Assembly (NCBI GenBank): GCA_023664665.1
Contig: JAMPEY010000005.1
Coordinates: 1 to 35,708 of the forward strand
Direction: 5' to 3'
Length of the DNA: 35,708 nucleotides
Origin: Lachnoclostridium sp.
Lineage (GTDB): Bacteria > Bacillota > Clostridia > Lachnospirales > Lachnospiraceae
Position 1 is the stretch's first letter. Each line of letters opens with the position of its first letter. Shown here in pieces: positions 24,153-32,251 of the stretch. The notes under the pieces were generated by a model. The model worked only from the letters and a program-made list of their open reading frames with translations, did not search any database and was not told the DNA's origin. The translations under genes and the position numbers were made by a program.

Positions 24153-24174
24153 AAGAATCCGCAAGCGGATTCTT
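24153..24174 (+). repeat. Post-stop hairpin element, copy 1
   Basis: A 10-bp perfect inverted repeat (24153-24162 with 24165-24174) lies 13 nt after the mraY stop, preceded by TCTCACGC and followed by CATG. It closely resembles the element at 32195-32220 and is not followed by a T-tract. Confidence 0.6.
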
Positions 24175-24195
24175 CATGTTAAAAAGGAGCAGGAA

Positions 24196-24699
24196 ATGTA
24201 TAACGAGTTGACGGCAAGTGATATCAAGAAGATGGAAGAGGAGATTGAGTACCGCAAGCTGGTGGTGCGGCCTCAGGCGTTGGAAGAGGTAAAGACTACC
24301 AGAGCTCACGGGGACCTGAGTGAGAATTTTGAATATCATGCGGCAAAAAAGGTAAAGAATCAGAATGAGAGCCGCATCCGCTATCTGGAGCGCATGATTC
24401 GCACGGCAAAAGTGATTTCCGAGGATTCCGCGGAGGACGAAGTAGGAATCAATAACACAGTGACCGTGGAATTTATAGAGGACGGAGCCATAGAAACCTA
24501 CAAAATCGTTACCACTGTGAGAGGGAATTCCCTGGAGGGCCTTATCAGCAACGAGTCGCCTTTAGGGAAAGCTTTAATCGGCAAAAAACAGGGAGATATC
24601 GCTCATGTGAAGGTAAACGAGGCGGTGGGCTATGATGTGCGCATTGTAAAATTTGAAAATACAGTGGATGACGGAAGCGATAAAATAAGGAGTTTTTAG
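24196..24699 (+). CDS. greA: Transcription elongation factor GreA
   Basis: The 167-residue protein rescues backtracked RNA polymerase by stimulating transcript cleavage. The N-terminal coiled coil includes HGDLSENFEYHAAKKVKNQN, whose acidic residues enter the polymerase channel, and the C-terminal FKBP-like domain includes ISNESPLGKALIGKKQGDIA. The open frame extends much further upstream inside the mraY gene, but AAGGAG with an ATG at 24196 gives the normal GreA N-terminus. It is slightly longer than usual because of a short tail. The next gene starts 3 nt after the stop. Confidence 0.93.
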   Translation: MYNELTASDIKKMEEEIEYRKLVVRPQALEEVKTTRAHGDLSENFEYHAAKKVKNQNESRIRYLERMIRTAKVISEDSAEDEVGINNTVTVEFIEDGAIETYKIVTTVRGNSLEGLISNESPLGKALIGKKQGDIAHVKVNEAVGYDVRIVKFENTVDDGSDKIRSF

Positions 24700-24702
24700 A
24701 AT

Positions 24703-26220
24703 ATGAGCGTAAAACAGTATTTGCTTTTTGATTTGGACGGAACATTGACGGATCCTAAGGTGGGAATTACCACCTGTGTGCAGTATGCCCTGCAGTCTTT
24801 CGGTATTGAGGAGCCGGATATTGACAAACTGGAACCTTTTATAGGACCGCCCCTTCGGGAGAGTTTTATCAAGTATTACGGATTTAGCCGGGAACAGGCT
24901 GAGGAAGCCGTGGCAAAATACAGGGAGCGTTTTGAAAATACCGGTATTTTTGAAAACAAGGTTTACGAGGGAATCCCCAAAATGCTGAAAAACCTGAAAA
25001 GCAAAGGGATGCATCTCGCGGTGGCATCCAGCAAGCCTCAGGTGTTTGTAGAGAGGATTTTGGAGCATTTTCAATTAAAGCAGTATTTTGAAGTAGTGGT
25101 AGGATGTGAGCTGGACGGCAAAAGAGAAAAGAAGAGTGAGGTTGTGGCGGAGGCGCTGAACCGTCTCTTTCAGGACAAACCGGTGGAAAAAGAACTGGTT
25201 TATATGATCGGAGACAGAAGTTTCGATGTGGAGGGCGCGAAATCCTTTCATGTGGAATGTGTGGGCGTAACCTACGGTTATGGCAGTATGGAGGAACTGA
25301 AGGCTGCCAAGGCGGATTATATTGTGCAGTCCGTGGAAGAACTGGAAAAGTTTCTGCTTAGGGGCACGGAAGAACAGGAGAAGGTTCCTCTTTTTACCCA
25401 TGTCTGGAATATTTTGTATTATTTTCTGATTTTCTTCTTGGTAAGACAGATAGCCATGTATGCGCTTAACTGGATTCTGGTACAGATGGGAATGGGCGCA
25501 TTTGGCTCTGTGACGGATTTTCTGTTTGTCAGTAAGGAAGACGGTGAGATTACGGGACTTACCGGCAATGCCACTACGATTATGTCTGCCATCGGATTTA
25601 TTGCGGGAGGCGTGGCAATCTTTTCCACGGCTAAGATATTGATTGCAAGAAAGGCGGAAGAGATGCGTCTGGCTCATCTGACCAAAGAGCCTGTGAAGAA
25701 TTATTTTTTGGCGGCTGTAGCAACAGTCGGCGCCACGCTGGGGCTGAATCTGCTGCTGGAACTGACGGGCATGGTAGATAAATCCCGCAGCTATCAGGGT
25801 GTGGTGGAAGACCAATATTCCGCTTATTTTCTGGTGGGAATCATCTGTTACGGAGTGATTTCACCCATAGCGGAGGAACTTTTATTCCGCGGCATTTTCT
25901 ATAATTACATGAAAAGATTTTTGAATGTGAAAATGGCAATTTTGCTTTCGGCGGCAGTTTTCGGCGTATATCATATGAATTTCATACAGGGTGTGTACGC
26001 CTTTTTCATGGGCTGCCTTATCGCATATTCTTATGATTATTTCGGAAGTTTTGTAGCGCCTGTATGTATTCATATAGCGGCGAATATTCTGGCGTATTCT
26101 ATGTCTTATACCGCTATGGCGGTGACGGGATTTGTGAGTTGGCAGGCATGTATCATATGCCTTGGGGTTGCTTTGGGAAGTTTGAGTCTACTGGAAGGAC
26201 AGAAGCATGTGTTGACATGA
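24703..26220 (+). CDS. HAD hydrolase fused to a CPBP membrane protease
   Basis: The 505-residue protein has two domains. Residues 1-220 form a cytoplasmic HAD phosphatase of the Gph/PpaX type: LLFDLDGTLTD (Asp10, Asp12), VASSKPQVFVERIL and MIGDRSFDVEGAK. Residues about 230-505 have roughly eight membrane segments and the CPBP (Abi/CAAX-processing) motifs: PIAEELLFRG with Glu391-Glu392-Arg396, FGVYHMNF with His424, and HIAANI with His457 and Asn461. CPBP proteins are membrane glutamic-type proteases, some involved in bacteriocin maturation or self-immunity. One continuous frame with no internal ribosome site at the junction argues for a true fusion. Substrates of both halves are unknown. Confidence 0.87.
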   Translation: MSVKQYLLFDLDGTLTDPKVGITTCVQYALQSFGIEEPDIDKLEPFIGPPLRESFIKYYGFSREQAEEAVAKYRERFENTGIFENKVYEGIPKMLKNLKSKGMHLAVASSKPQVFVERILEHFQLKQYFEVVVGCELDGKREKKSEVVAEALNRLFQDKPVEKELVYMIGDRSFDVEGAKSFHVECVGVTYGYGSMEELKAAKADYIVQSVEELEKFLLRGTEEQEKVPLFTHVWNILYYFLIFFLVRQIAMYALNWILVQMGMGAFGSVTDFLFVSKEDGEITGLTGNATTIMSAIGFIAGGVAIFSTAKILIARKAEEMRLAHLTKEPVKNYFLAAVATVGATLGLNLLLELTGMVDKSRSYQGVVEDQYSAYFLVGIICYGVISPIAEELLFRGIFYNYMKRFLNVKMAILLSAAVFGVYHMNFIQGVYAFFMGCLIAYSYDYFGSFVAPVCIHIAANILAYSMSYTAMAVTGFVSWQACIICLGVALGSLSLLEGQKHVLT

Positions 26221-26253
26221 CTCATGCGGTAAGGCGTGAAAGGCAGCAGGAAT

Positions 26254-27078
26254 ATGAGATTTTCGATTATTGTGGTATGCTTAAATCCGGGTAAAAAATT
26301 GAGTCGGACCATGGACAGTATTCTTTCCCAGACCTGTCAGGATTTTGAGGTGATTGTGAAAGATGGTGGCAGCAGGGACGGTTCCGTGGAAGACCTGAAA
26401 AAGAAAGCGGGCATTTCGGAGAATGAGCGCATCCGGTTTTATGAAGAAAAGGACAGCGGAATTTATGATGCTATGAATCAGGCTGTGTCCCATGCCCAGA
26501 GTGAGTTTATCCTGTTTATGAATTGCGGGGATGTGTTTTTTGACAGGGAAGTGTTGGAAAAAACAGCGCAGTATATCGAAGCGGAGGAGGCGAAAAACGC
26601 AGGAAGCATTTTAGACAATCTGATTCTCTATGGAAATACCTACAGTGAGAAAAATAAAGTTATCATCGCTTCGCCGCCGCGGATTACGGGATTTACCTGT
26701 TACCGCAATATTCCCTGCCATCAATCCTGTGTGTATGCGGCAAGGCTGTGCAGGGAGAAGCCTTATGATTTACAATATAAGATTCGGGCGGATTATGACC
26801 ATTTTCTCTGGTGCTATTATAGGGCGGGGGCAAAGGTCACGGCCATGAATCTGACCGTGGCGTCCTATGAGGGCGGCGGATTTTCGGAAAATAAGGAGAA
26901 TGGGGAGCGGGATAAGCGGGAGCATAAGCTGATTACCGAGACATATATGAAAAAAGGAGAGATTTTCCGCTACAAGCTGATGCTTTGGTGCACGCTGGCG
27001 CCCCTTAGGAAATGGCTGGCGGAGAGCCCGGTGTTTTCGGGCATGTACCACCGGATTAAGGAGAAAATTTATCGTTAA
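26254..27078 (+). CDS. Glycosyltransferase family 2
   Basis: The 274-residue protein has a GT-A fold signature: FSIIVVCLNPGKKLSRTMDS, SQTCQDFEVIVKDGGSRDGS, YEEKDSGIYDAMNQAV and FILFMNCGDVFF, where the Cys-Gly-Asp replaces a classical DxD. Such enzymes transfer a sugar from a nucleotide donor, usually for polysaccharide or glycolipid synthesis; NxGD-type motifs with GIYDAMN are typical of capsule and O-antigen transferases. ATG 26254 is preferred over an in-frame GTG at 26236 that lies before AGGA. A basic, hydrophobic C-terminus may associate with the membrane. The neighbouring MraY-type gene fits an envelope context. Confidence 0.87.
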   Translation: MRFSIIVVCLNPGKKLSRTMDSILSQTCQDFEVIVKDGGSRDGSVEDLKKKAGISENERIRFYEEKDSGIYDAMNQAVSHAQSEFILFMNCGDVFFDREVLEKTAQYIEAEEAKNAGSILDNLILYGNTYSEKNKVIIASPPRITGFTCYRNIPCHQSCVYAARLCREKPYDLQYKIRADYDHFLWCYYRAGAKVTAMNLTVASYEGGGFSENKENGERDKREHKLITETYMKKGEIFRYKLMLWCTLAPLRKWLAESPVFSGMYHRIKEKIYR

Positions 27079-27114
27079 AGCATTGCTGCTTGGAGCAGAG
27101 GCGTTGATAAATGC

Positions 27115-27143
27115 TTTACATTTTAGATATAAATTGTTATACT
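27115..27143 (+). promoter_or_regulatory. Promoter of the 62-aa gene
   Basis: TTTACA and TATACT are separated by 17 nt. Confidence 0.65.
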
Positions 27144-27189
27144 AAAGATGGTAGCAGTCAACTAGCACTAATAGAAAGTAGGTGATTAT

Positions 27190-27378
27190 ATGCCGAACGG
27201 TGCAGAAATTATTAAAGATTATGTAAGCGAATTTTCCAGACTTCAGAATTGGATGCTTGCGATTAAGGAAGTGGCGCCGGACACTTATGATTCAATGCAT
27301 GATAGATATATTGAACTGAAAGTAACATTGACTAGTTTAGGAGTTAATCTTACGGAAATTGACAAAATAAAAGGATAG
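27190..27378 (+). CDS. Small hypothetical protein
   Basis: The 62-residue protein begins MPNGAEIIKDYVSEFSRLQN and continues through WMLAIKEVAPDTYDSMHDRY, ending with a predicted helix. AGGTGA lies 7 nt before the ATG and its own promoter precedes it. No motif or family is recognised. Confidence 0.6.
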   Translation: MPNGAEIIKDYVSEFSRLQNWMLAIKEVAPDTYDSMHDRYIELKVTLTSLGVNLTEIDKIKG

Positions 27379-27494
27379 TGCTACTTGGAGTAAAGCATAT
27401 GAGACAATTCTGGAAACAATCAGAAAATTAAATAATGGAAACATGAATTGTCAAATTATCCGACAATTTAAGACCATAAAAATGAAATTAGCTA

Positions 27495-27523
27495 TTTACA
27501 AACCTCAAAATTTGTAGTATAGT
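27495..27523 (+). promoter_or_regulatory. Predicted promoter of the glutamate synthase operon
   Basis: TTTACA and TATAGT are separated by 17 nt, predicting transcription from about 27530. An inverted repeat AATTGTC/GACAATT lies roughly 35 nt upstream and could be an operator. Confidence 0.6.
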
Positions 27524-27533
27524 AATCACGAAA

Positions 27534-27574
27534 GTCGCAATGAGGCGAATGATAGGCTCATTGCGGCTTTTTTT
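27534..27574 (+). terminator. Terminator in the gltB leader, possible attenuator
   Basis: An 11-bp stem (27534-27544 with 27557-27567, one G-U pair) with a 12-nt loop is followed by seven T's. It lies only a few nucleotides after the predicted transcription start and about 60 nt before gltB, so it may attenuate the operon. Alternatively it ends transcription from the small upstream gene. Confidence 0.75.
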
Positions 27575-27631
27575 GCTGTGGTAATAGATAATAGGTACGC
27601 CTACAATAGATATTTTGAAAGGAGAACTACC

Positions 27632-30600
27632 ATGTTTACTGTGAAAAACGATTTGCCCAAGTCCCCTCTTTATCGTGAAGAGTTCGAGCATGACAACTGC
27701 GGTATCGGGGCCTGTGTCAATATCAATGGCAAGAAGAGCCAAGCTACTGTGGAAAATGCCCTGAAGATTGTGGAAAATCTGGAGCATAGAGCCGGAAAGG
27801 ATGCAGAAGGAAAGACCGGAGACGGCGTGGGCATTTTAACCCAGATTCCCCATAAATTTTTTACAAAAGTGATGAAGGAGCAGGGCATCGATATCGGAAA
27901 GGAAAGAGAGTACGGAATCGGAATGTTTTTCTTTCCTCAGGATGAGCTGCGTAGGAATCAGGCAAAAAAGATGTTTGAAATCATTGTAAAAAAAGAAGGT
28001 ATGGAATTCTTGGGCTGGAGGGAAGTGCCTATTTTTCCTGCTGTTTTAGGGCATAAGGCAGTGGAATGCATGCCTTATATCATGCAGGGCTTTGTAAAAA
28101 AGCCTGCGGATGTGGAGAAGGGGCTTGCTTTCGATAGAAGGCTGTATATTGCAAGGCGTGTATTTGAGCAGTCCACGGATGATACTTATGTAGTATCTTT
28201 TTCCAGCAGAACCATTGTATACAAGGGAATGTTTTTGGTGGGCCAGCTTAGGACTTTCTTTGCGGATTTGCAGAACGAGGATTTTGAATCCGCCATAGCC
28301 ATGGTGCACTCCCGTTTTTCCACCAACACAAACCCCAGCTGGGAGAGGGCGCACCCGAACCGCCTGATGGTACATAACGGAGAAATCAACACCATCCGCG
28401 GCAATGCCGACAAGATGCTTGCCCGGGAAGAAAACATGGAGTCCGCATACTTAAAAGGACAGTTCCACAAGGTGCTGCCTGCAATTAGCAAGACGGGTTC
28501 CGATTCCGCAATGTTAGATAATACCTTGGAATTTCTGGTGATGAGCGGCATGGAGCTGCCTTTGGCTGTGATGATTGCCATTCCGGAGCCTTGGGCAAAC
28601 AATAAAGCAATGTCCCAGACCAAGAGGGATTTTTATCAATATTACGCAACCATGATGGAGCCATGGGACGGTCCCGCATCCATCTTATTCTCCGACGGCG
28701 ACATTATGGGGGCGGTGTTAGACAGGAATGGCCTGCGCCCTTCCCGCTATATGATTACGGAGGATGATACCTTAATCCTGTCCTCCGAGGTGGGCGTTTT
28801 GGATATCGAGCCTTCCAAAATCAAAGTAAAAGAGAGGCTTCGCCCCGGCAAAATGCTTTTGGTTGACACGGTTTTAGGGAAAGTAATTGACGATGACGAG
28901 CTGAAAGAAAAATATGCTTCCAGACAGCCCTATGGTGAATGGCTTGACAACAATCTGATTGAACTGAAGGATTTAACCATCCCTAACCAGAGGGTAGAAG
29001 GATATACAGAGGAAGAGCGCGAGCGGATGCAGAAAGCATTTGGTTATACCTATGACGAGGTAAAGACCAGTATTCTGCCCATGGCGGCAAATGGCAGTGA
29101 GGCGATTGCGGCAATGGGTGTGGATACGCCCCTTCCGGTATTGAGCAGGACCCATCATCCCCTGTTTCATTATTTTAAGCAGCTTTTCGCCCAGGTGACG
29201 AATCCGCCCATTGATGCAATCCGTGAGGAGATTGTCACCTCCACCACGGTTTATGTGGGAACGGAGGGCAATATCCTTGAGGAATCGCCCAAGAACTGTA
29301 ATATTTTGAAAGTAAATAATCCCATTCTGACCAATACGGATTTGCTGAAAATCAAGAATATGAAAGCAGAAGGCTTTAAGGTGGAAGTGGTTCCCATCAC
29401 TTATTATAAGAACACGAGTCTGGAGAGAGCCATTGACAGGCTTTTCGTGGAAGTGGACAGGGCTTACAGAGAGGGAGTCAATATTTTGATTTTGTCCGAC
29501 AGGGATGTGGACGAGAACCATGTGCCTATTCCTTCCCTGCTTGCGGTATCGGCGTTAAACCAATATCTGGTGCGCACCAAGAAAAGAACCAGAGTTGCGC
29601 TGATTCTGGAATCGGGGGAGCCTAGGGAAGTGCATCATTTTGCTACGCTCTTAGGTTATGGCGCCTGTGCGATTAATCCTTATCTGGCACAGGAGAGCAT
29701 CAAGGAATTAATCGACAACCATATGCTGGATAAGGATTATTATGCAGCGGTAAATGATTATAACAATGCGGTGCTGCATGGCATTGTGAAAATTGCATCC
29801 AAAATGGGCATCAGCACCATTCAGTCCTATCAGGGCTCCCAGATTTTTGAGGCAATCGGCATTGACCCTGAGGTGATTAACAAGTATTTCTGTAATACGG
29901 TATGTCGTGTGGGAGGTATCACTTTAAGGGATATCGAACAGGAAGTGGACAGCCTGCACTCCATGGCATTTGACCCGCTGGGTCTTGGAAATGACCTGAC
30001 TTTGGACAGCCCTGGACATCATAAGGCGAGAAGCGGCGGTGATGAGCACTTATACAACCCTGCCACGATTCATATGCTGCAGGAGTCCACGAAGCGGGGC
30101 GATTATTCCCTGTTTAAGCAGTATACGGCAATGGTGAATGACGAAAATTCCATCCGGAATCTGAGGGGCTTAATGGATTTCAACTACCCGGAAAAAGGGG
30201 TTCCTATAGAGGAGGTAGAGCCTGCATCCTCCATTGTCACAAGGTTTAAGACGGGTGCCATGTCCTATGGCTCCATCTCAAAGGAAGCCCATGAGACCAT
30301 GGCAATCGCCATGAACAGGCTTCACGGAAAGAGCAATTCCGGCGAAGGCGGCGAGGACTTAGACAGGCTTATGGTAGGAGAGGACGGCTTGGACCGCTGC
30401 TCCGCCATTAAACAGGTGGCAAGCGGGCGTTTCGGAGTCACCAGCCGCTATCTGGTCAGCGCAAAGGAGATTCAGATTAAGATGGCGCAGGGTGCAAAAC
30501 CCGGTGAGGGCGGTCATCTGCCCGGCGGAAAGGTATATCCATGGATTGCAAAGACGAGGCATTCAACTCCCGGAGTTGCCCTGATTTCTCCGCCGCCCCA

Positions 30601-32182
30601 TCATGATATTTACTCTATTGAGGATTTGGCGCAGCTTATTTATGATTTAAAGAATGCCAATAAGGATGCACGGATTTCCGTAAAGCTGGTGTCTGAGGCA
30701 GGAGTGGGAACGGTTGCCGCAGGCGTGGCAAAGGCGGGTGCACAGGTGATTCTGGTGTCCGGCTATGACGGCGGTACGGGGGCAGCGCCCAGAAGCTCCA
30801 TCCACAACGCGGGGCTTCCTTGGGAGCTTGGGCTTTCGGAAACCCATCAAACCCTGATTATGAACGGGCTGCGTAATAAGGTGCGTATCGAGACGGACGG
30901 AAAGCTTATGAGCGGCAGGGATGTGGCGATAGCGGCCATTCTGGGCGCAGAGGAATTCGGCTTTGCCACAGCGCCCCTTGTGACCATGGGATGTGTCATG
31001 ATGAGAGTCTGCAATCTGGACACCTGCCCTGTGGGCGTGGCTACCCAGAACCCGGAGCTTCGTAAGAATTTTAAGGGAAAACCGGAGTATGTGGAGAATT
31101 TCATGCTTTTTATTGCAGAGGAACTGCGTGAATATATGGCAAAGCTGGGCGTGAGGACCGTGGATGAGCTTGTGGGCAGAAGCGATTTGCTGAAAGTGAA
31201 GGAGCATTTAAGCGACAGGCAGAAAGAAATCGACCTTACAACCATCTTGGCAAATCCTTATAAGAAAACCAAGCAGAAAGTGATTTTCGACCCGAAGCAG
31301 GTATATGACTTTGAACTTGAAAAAACGCTGGACGAAAAGGTGCTGCTAAAGCAGCTTGGCAAGGCAATCGAGTCTGGGCAGAAGAGAAGCCTTGAGGTGG
31401 ATGTTTCCAATACGGACCGCGCTTTTGGCACGATTCTTGGCAGTGAAATTACGAAAAAGCTGGGGGATGATGTGGCGGAAGATACTTACCGCATTTTGTG
31501 CAACGGAGCAGGCGGGCAGTCCTTCGGGGCATTTATACCGAGAGGGCTTACGCTGGAGCTTGTGGGCGAGAGCAATGACTATTTTGGCAAAGGACTTTCC
31601 GGCGGAAAATTGATTGTATATCCCCCAAAGGGCAGCAAATTCAAGGCGGAGGAAAATATTATCATCGGCAATGTGGCTCTTTATGGCGCAACCAGCGGTA
31701 AAGCATTCATAAACGGCGTGGCAGGCGAGCGTTTCTGTGTGAGAAACTCCGGCGCCAGCGCAGTGGTGGAGGGCGTAGGCGACCATGGCTGCGAGTACAT
31801 GACCGGAGGGCGCGTGGTGGTGCTTGGCGGCACCGGCAAGAACTTTGCCGCGGGAATGAGCGGCGGCATCGCTTATGTGCTGGATGAAGGAAATGATTTG
31901 TACAAACGCCTGAATAAAGAGATGGTGTCCTCTTCCGAGATTACTTCAAAGTATGATGTAATGGAGTTAAAGGGCATGATTCAGGAACATGTGGCGCTTA
32001 CCAATTCGGCAAAGGGAAAGGAAATCCTTGATAATTTTGGAGAGTATCTGCCGAAATTCAAGAAGATTATCCCCCATGACTATGAACGGGTTTTAAAGAC
32101 CATCGTACAGATGGAAGAAAAGGGATTGAGCGCAGAACAGGCACAGATTGAGGCGTTTTATGCAAATAGGAGAAAAGTGTGA
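27632..32182 (+). CDS. gltB: Glutamate synthase (NADPH) large subunit
   Basis: The 1516-residue protein is the GOGAT alpha subunit, which hydrolyses glutamine and adds the ammonia to 2-oxoglutarate. The N-terminal nucleophile glutamine amidotransferase domain has HDNCGIGACV, where Cys23 becomes the first residue after loss of a short propeptide, and NGEINTIRGN. The FMN/synthase domain includes KTGAMSYGSISKEAHETMA, SGEGGED, HLPGGKVYPWI and YDGGTGAAPRSS; the 3Fe-4S cysteines lie in CNLDTCPVG. The C-terminal beta-helix has repeated GxxxG turns (FGAFIPRGLTLELVGESNDY). AAAGGAG precedes ATG 27632; an in-frame GTG at 27578 lies next to the leader terminator and is rejected. Confidence 0.97.
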   Translation: MFTVKNDLPKSPLYREEFEHDNCGIGACVNINGKKSQATVENALKIVENLEHRAGKDAEGKTGDGVGILTQIPHKFFTKVMKEQGIDIGKEREYGIGMFFFPQDELRRNQAKKMFEIIVKKEGMEFLGWREVPIFPAVLGHKAVECMPYIMQGFVKKPADVEKGLAFDRRLYIARRVFEQSTDDTYVVSFSSRTIVYKGMFLVGQLRTFFADLQNEDFESAIAMVHSRFSTNTNPSWERAHPNRLMVHNGEINTIRGNADKMLAREENMESAYLKGQFHKVLPAISKTGSDSAMLDNTLEFLVMSGMELPLAVMIAIPEPWANNKAMSQTKRDFYQYYATMMEPWDGPASILFSDGDIMGAVLDRNGLRPSRYMITEDDTLILSSEVGVLDIEPSKIKVKERLRPGKMLLVDTVLGKVIDDDELKEKYASRQPYGEWLDNNLIELKDLTIPNQRVEGYTEEERERMQKAFGYTYDEVKTSILPMAANGSEAIAAMGVDTPLPVLSRTHHPLFHYFKQLFAQVTNPPIDAIREEIVTSTTVYVGTEGNILEESPKNCNILKVNNPILTNTDLLKIKNMKAEGFKVEVVPITYYKNTSLERAIDRLFVEVDRAYREGVNILILSDRDVDENHVPIPSLLAVSALNQYLVRTKKRTRVALILESGEPREVHHFATLLGYGACAINPYLAQESIKELIDNHMLDKDYYAAVNDYNNAVLHGIVKIASKMGISTIQSYQGSQIFEAIGIDPEVINKYFCNTVCRVGGITLRDIEQEVDSLHSMAFDPLGLGNDLTLDSPGHHKARSGGDEHLYNPATIHMLQESTKRGDYSLFKQYTAMVNDENSIRNLRGLMDFNYPEKGVPIEEVEPASSIVTRFKTGAMSYGSISKEAHETMAIAMNRLHGKSNSGEGGEDLDRLMVGEDGLDRCSAIKQVASGRFGVTSRYLVSAKEIQIKMAQGAKPGEGGHLPGGKVYPWIAKTRHSTPGVALISPPPHHDIYSIEDLAQLIYDLKNANKDARISVKLVSEAGVGTVAAGVAKAGAQVILVSGYDGGTGAAPRSSIHNAGLPWELGLSETHQTLIMNGLRNKVRIETDGKLMSGRDVAIAAILGAEEFGFATAPLVTMGCVMMRVCNLDTCPVGVATQNPELRKNFKGKPEYVENFMLFIAEELREYMAKLGVRTVDELVGRSDLLKVKEHLSDRQKEIDLTTILANPYKKTKQKVIFDPKQVYDFELEKTLDEKVLLKQLGKAIESGQKRSLEVDVSNTDRAFGTILGSEITKKLGDDVAEDTYRILCNGAGGQSFGAFIPRGLTLELVGESNDYFGKGLSGGKLIVYPPKGSKFKAEENIIIGNVALYGATSGKAFINGVAGERFCVRNSGASAVVEGVGDHGCEYMTGGRVVVLGGTGKNFAAGMSGGIAYVLDEGNDLYKRLNKEMVSSSEITSKYDVMELKGMIQEHVALTNSAKGKEILDNFGEYLPKFKKIIPHDYERVLKTIVQMEEKGLSAEQAQIEAFYANRRKV

Positions 32183-32194
32183 GTTTCTCACACA

Positions 32195-32220
32195 GAAGAA
32201 TCGCAAGGCGGCGATTCTTC
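32195..32220 (+). repeat. Post-stop hairpin element, copy 2
   Basis: A 10-bp perfect inverted repeat (32195-32204 with 32211-32220) with loop AAGGCG lies 12 nt after the gltB stop. Like the copy at 24153 it is preceded by TCTCAC, has AAGAATC in the left arm and GATTCTTCAT on the right, and lacks a T-tract. Confidence 0.6.
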
Positions 32221-32251
32221 ATAGAATGATAAAGCAGGAGGAATAGAAAGA

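Noticed and set aside
23794..24195. Upstream extension of the greA frame by about 134 codons
   Set aside because: It lies inside the mraY gene in another frame, and greA has a proper ribosome site and family-typical start at 24196.
27540..27584. Possible 14-codon leader peptide overlapping the gltB leader terminator
   Set aside because: It has no ribosome site, lies within a few bases of the predicted transcription start and lacks regulatory codon enrichment.
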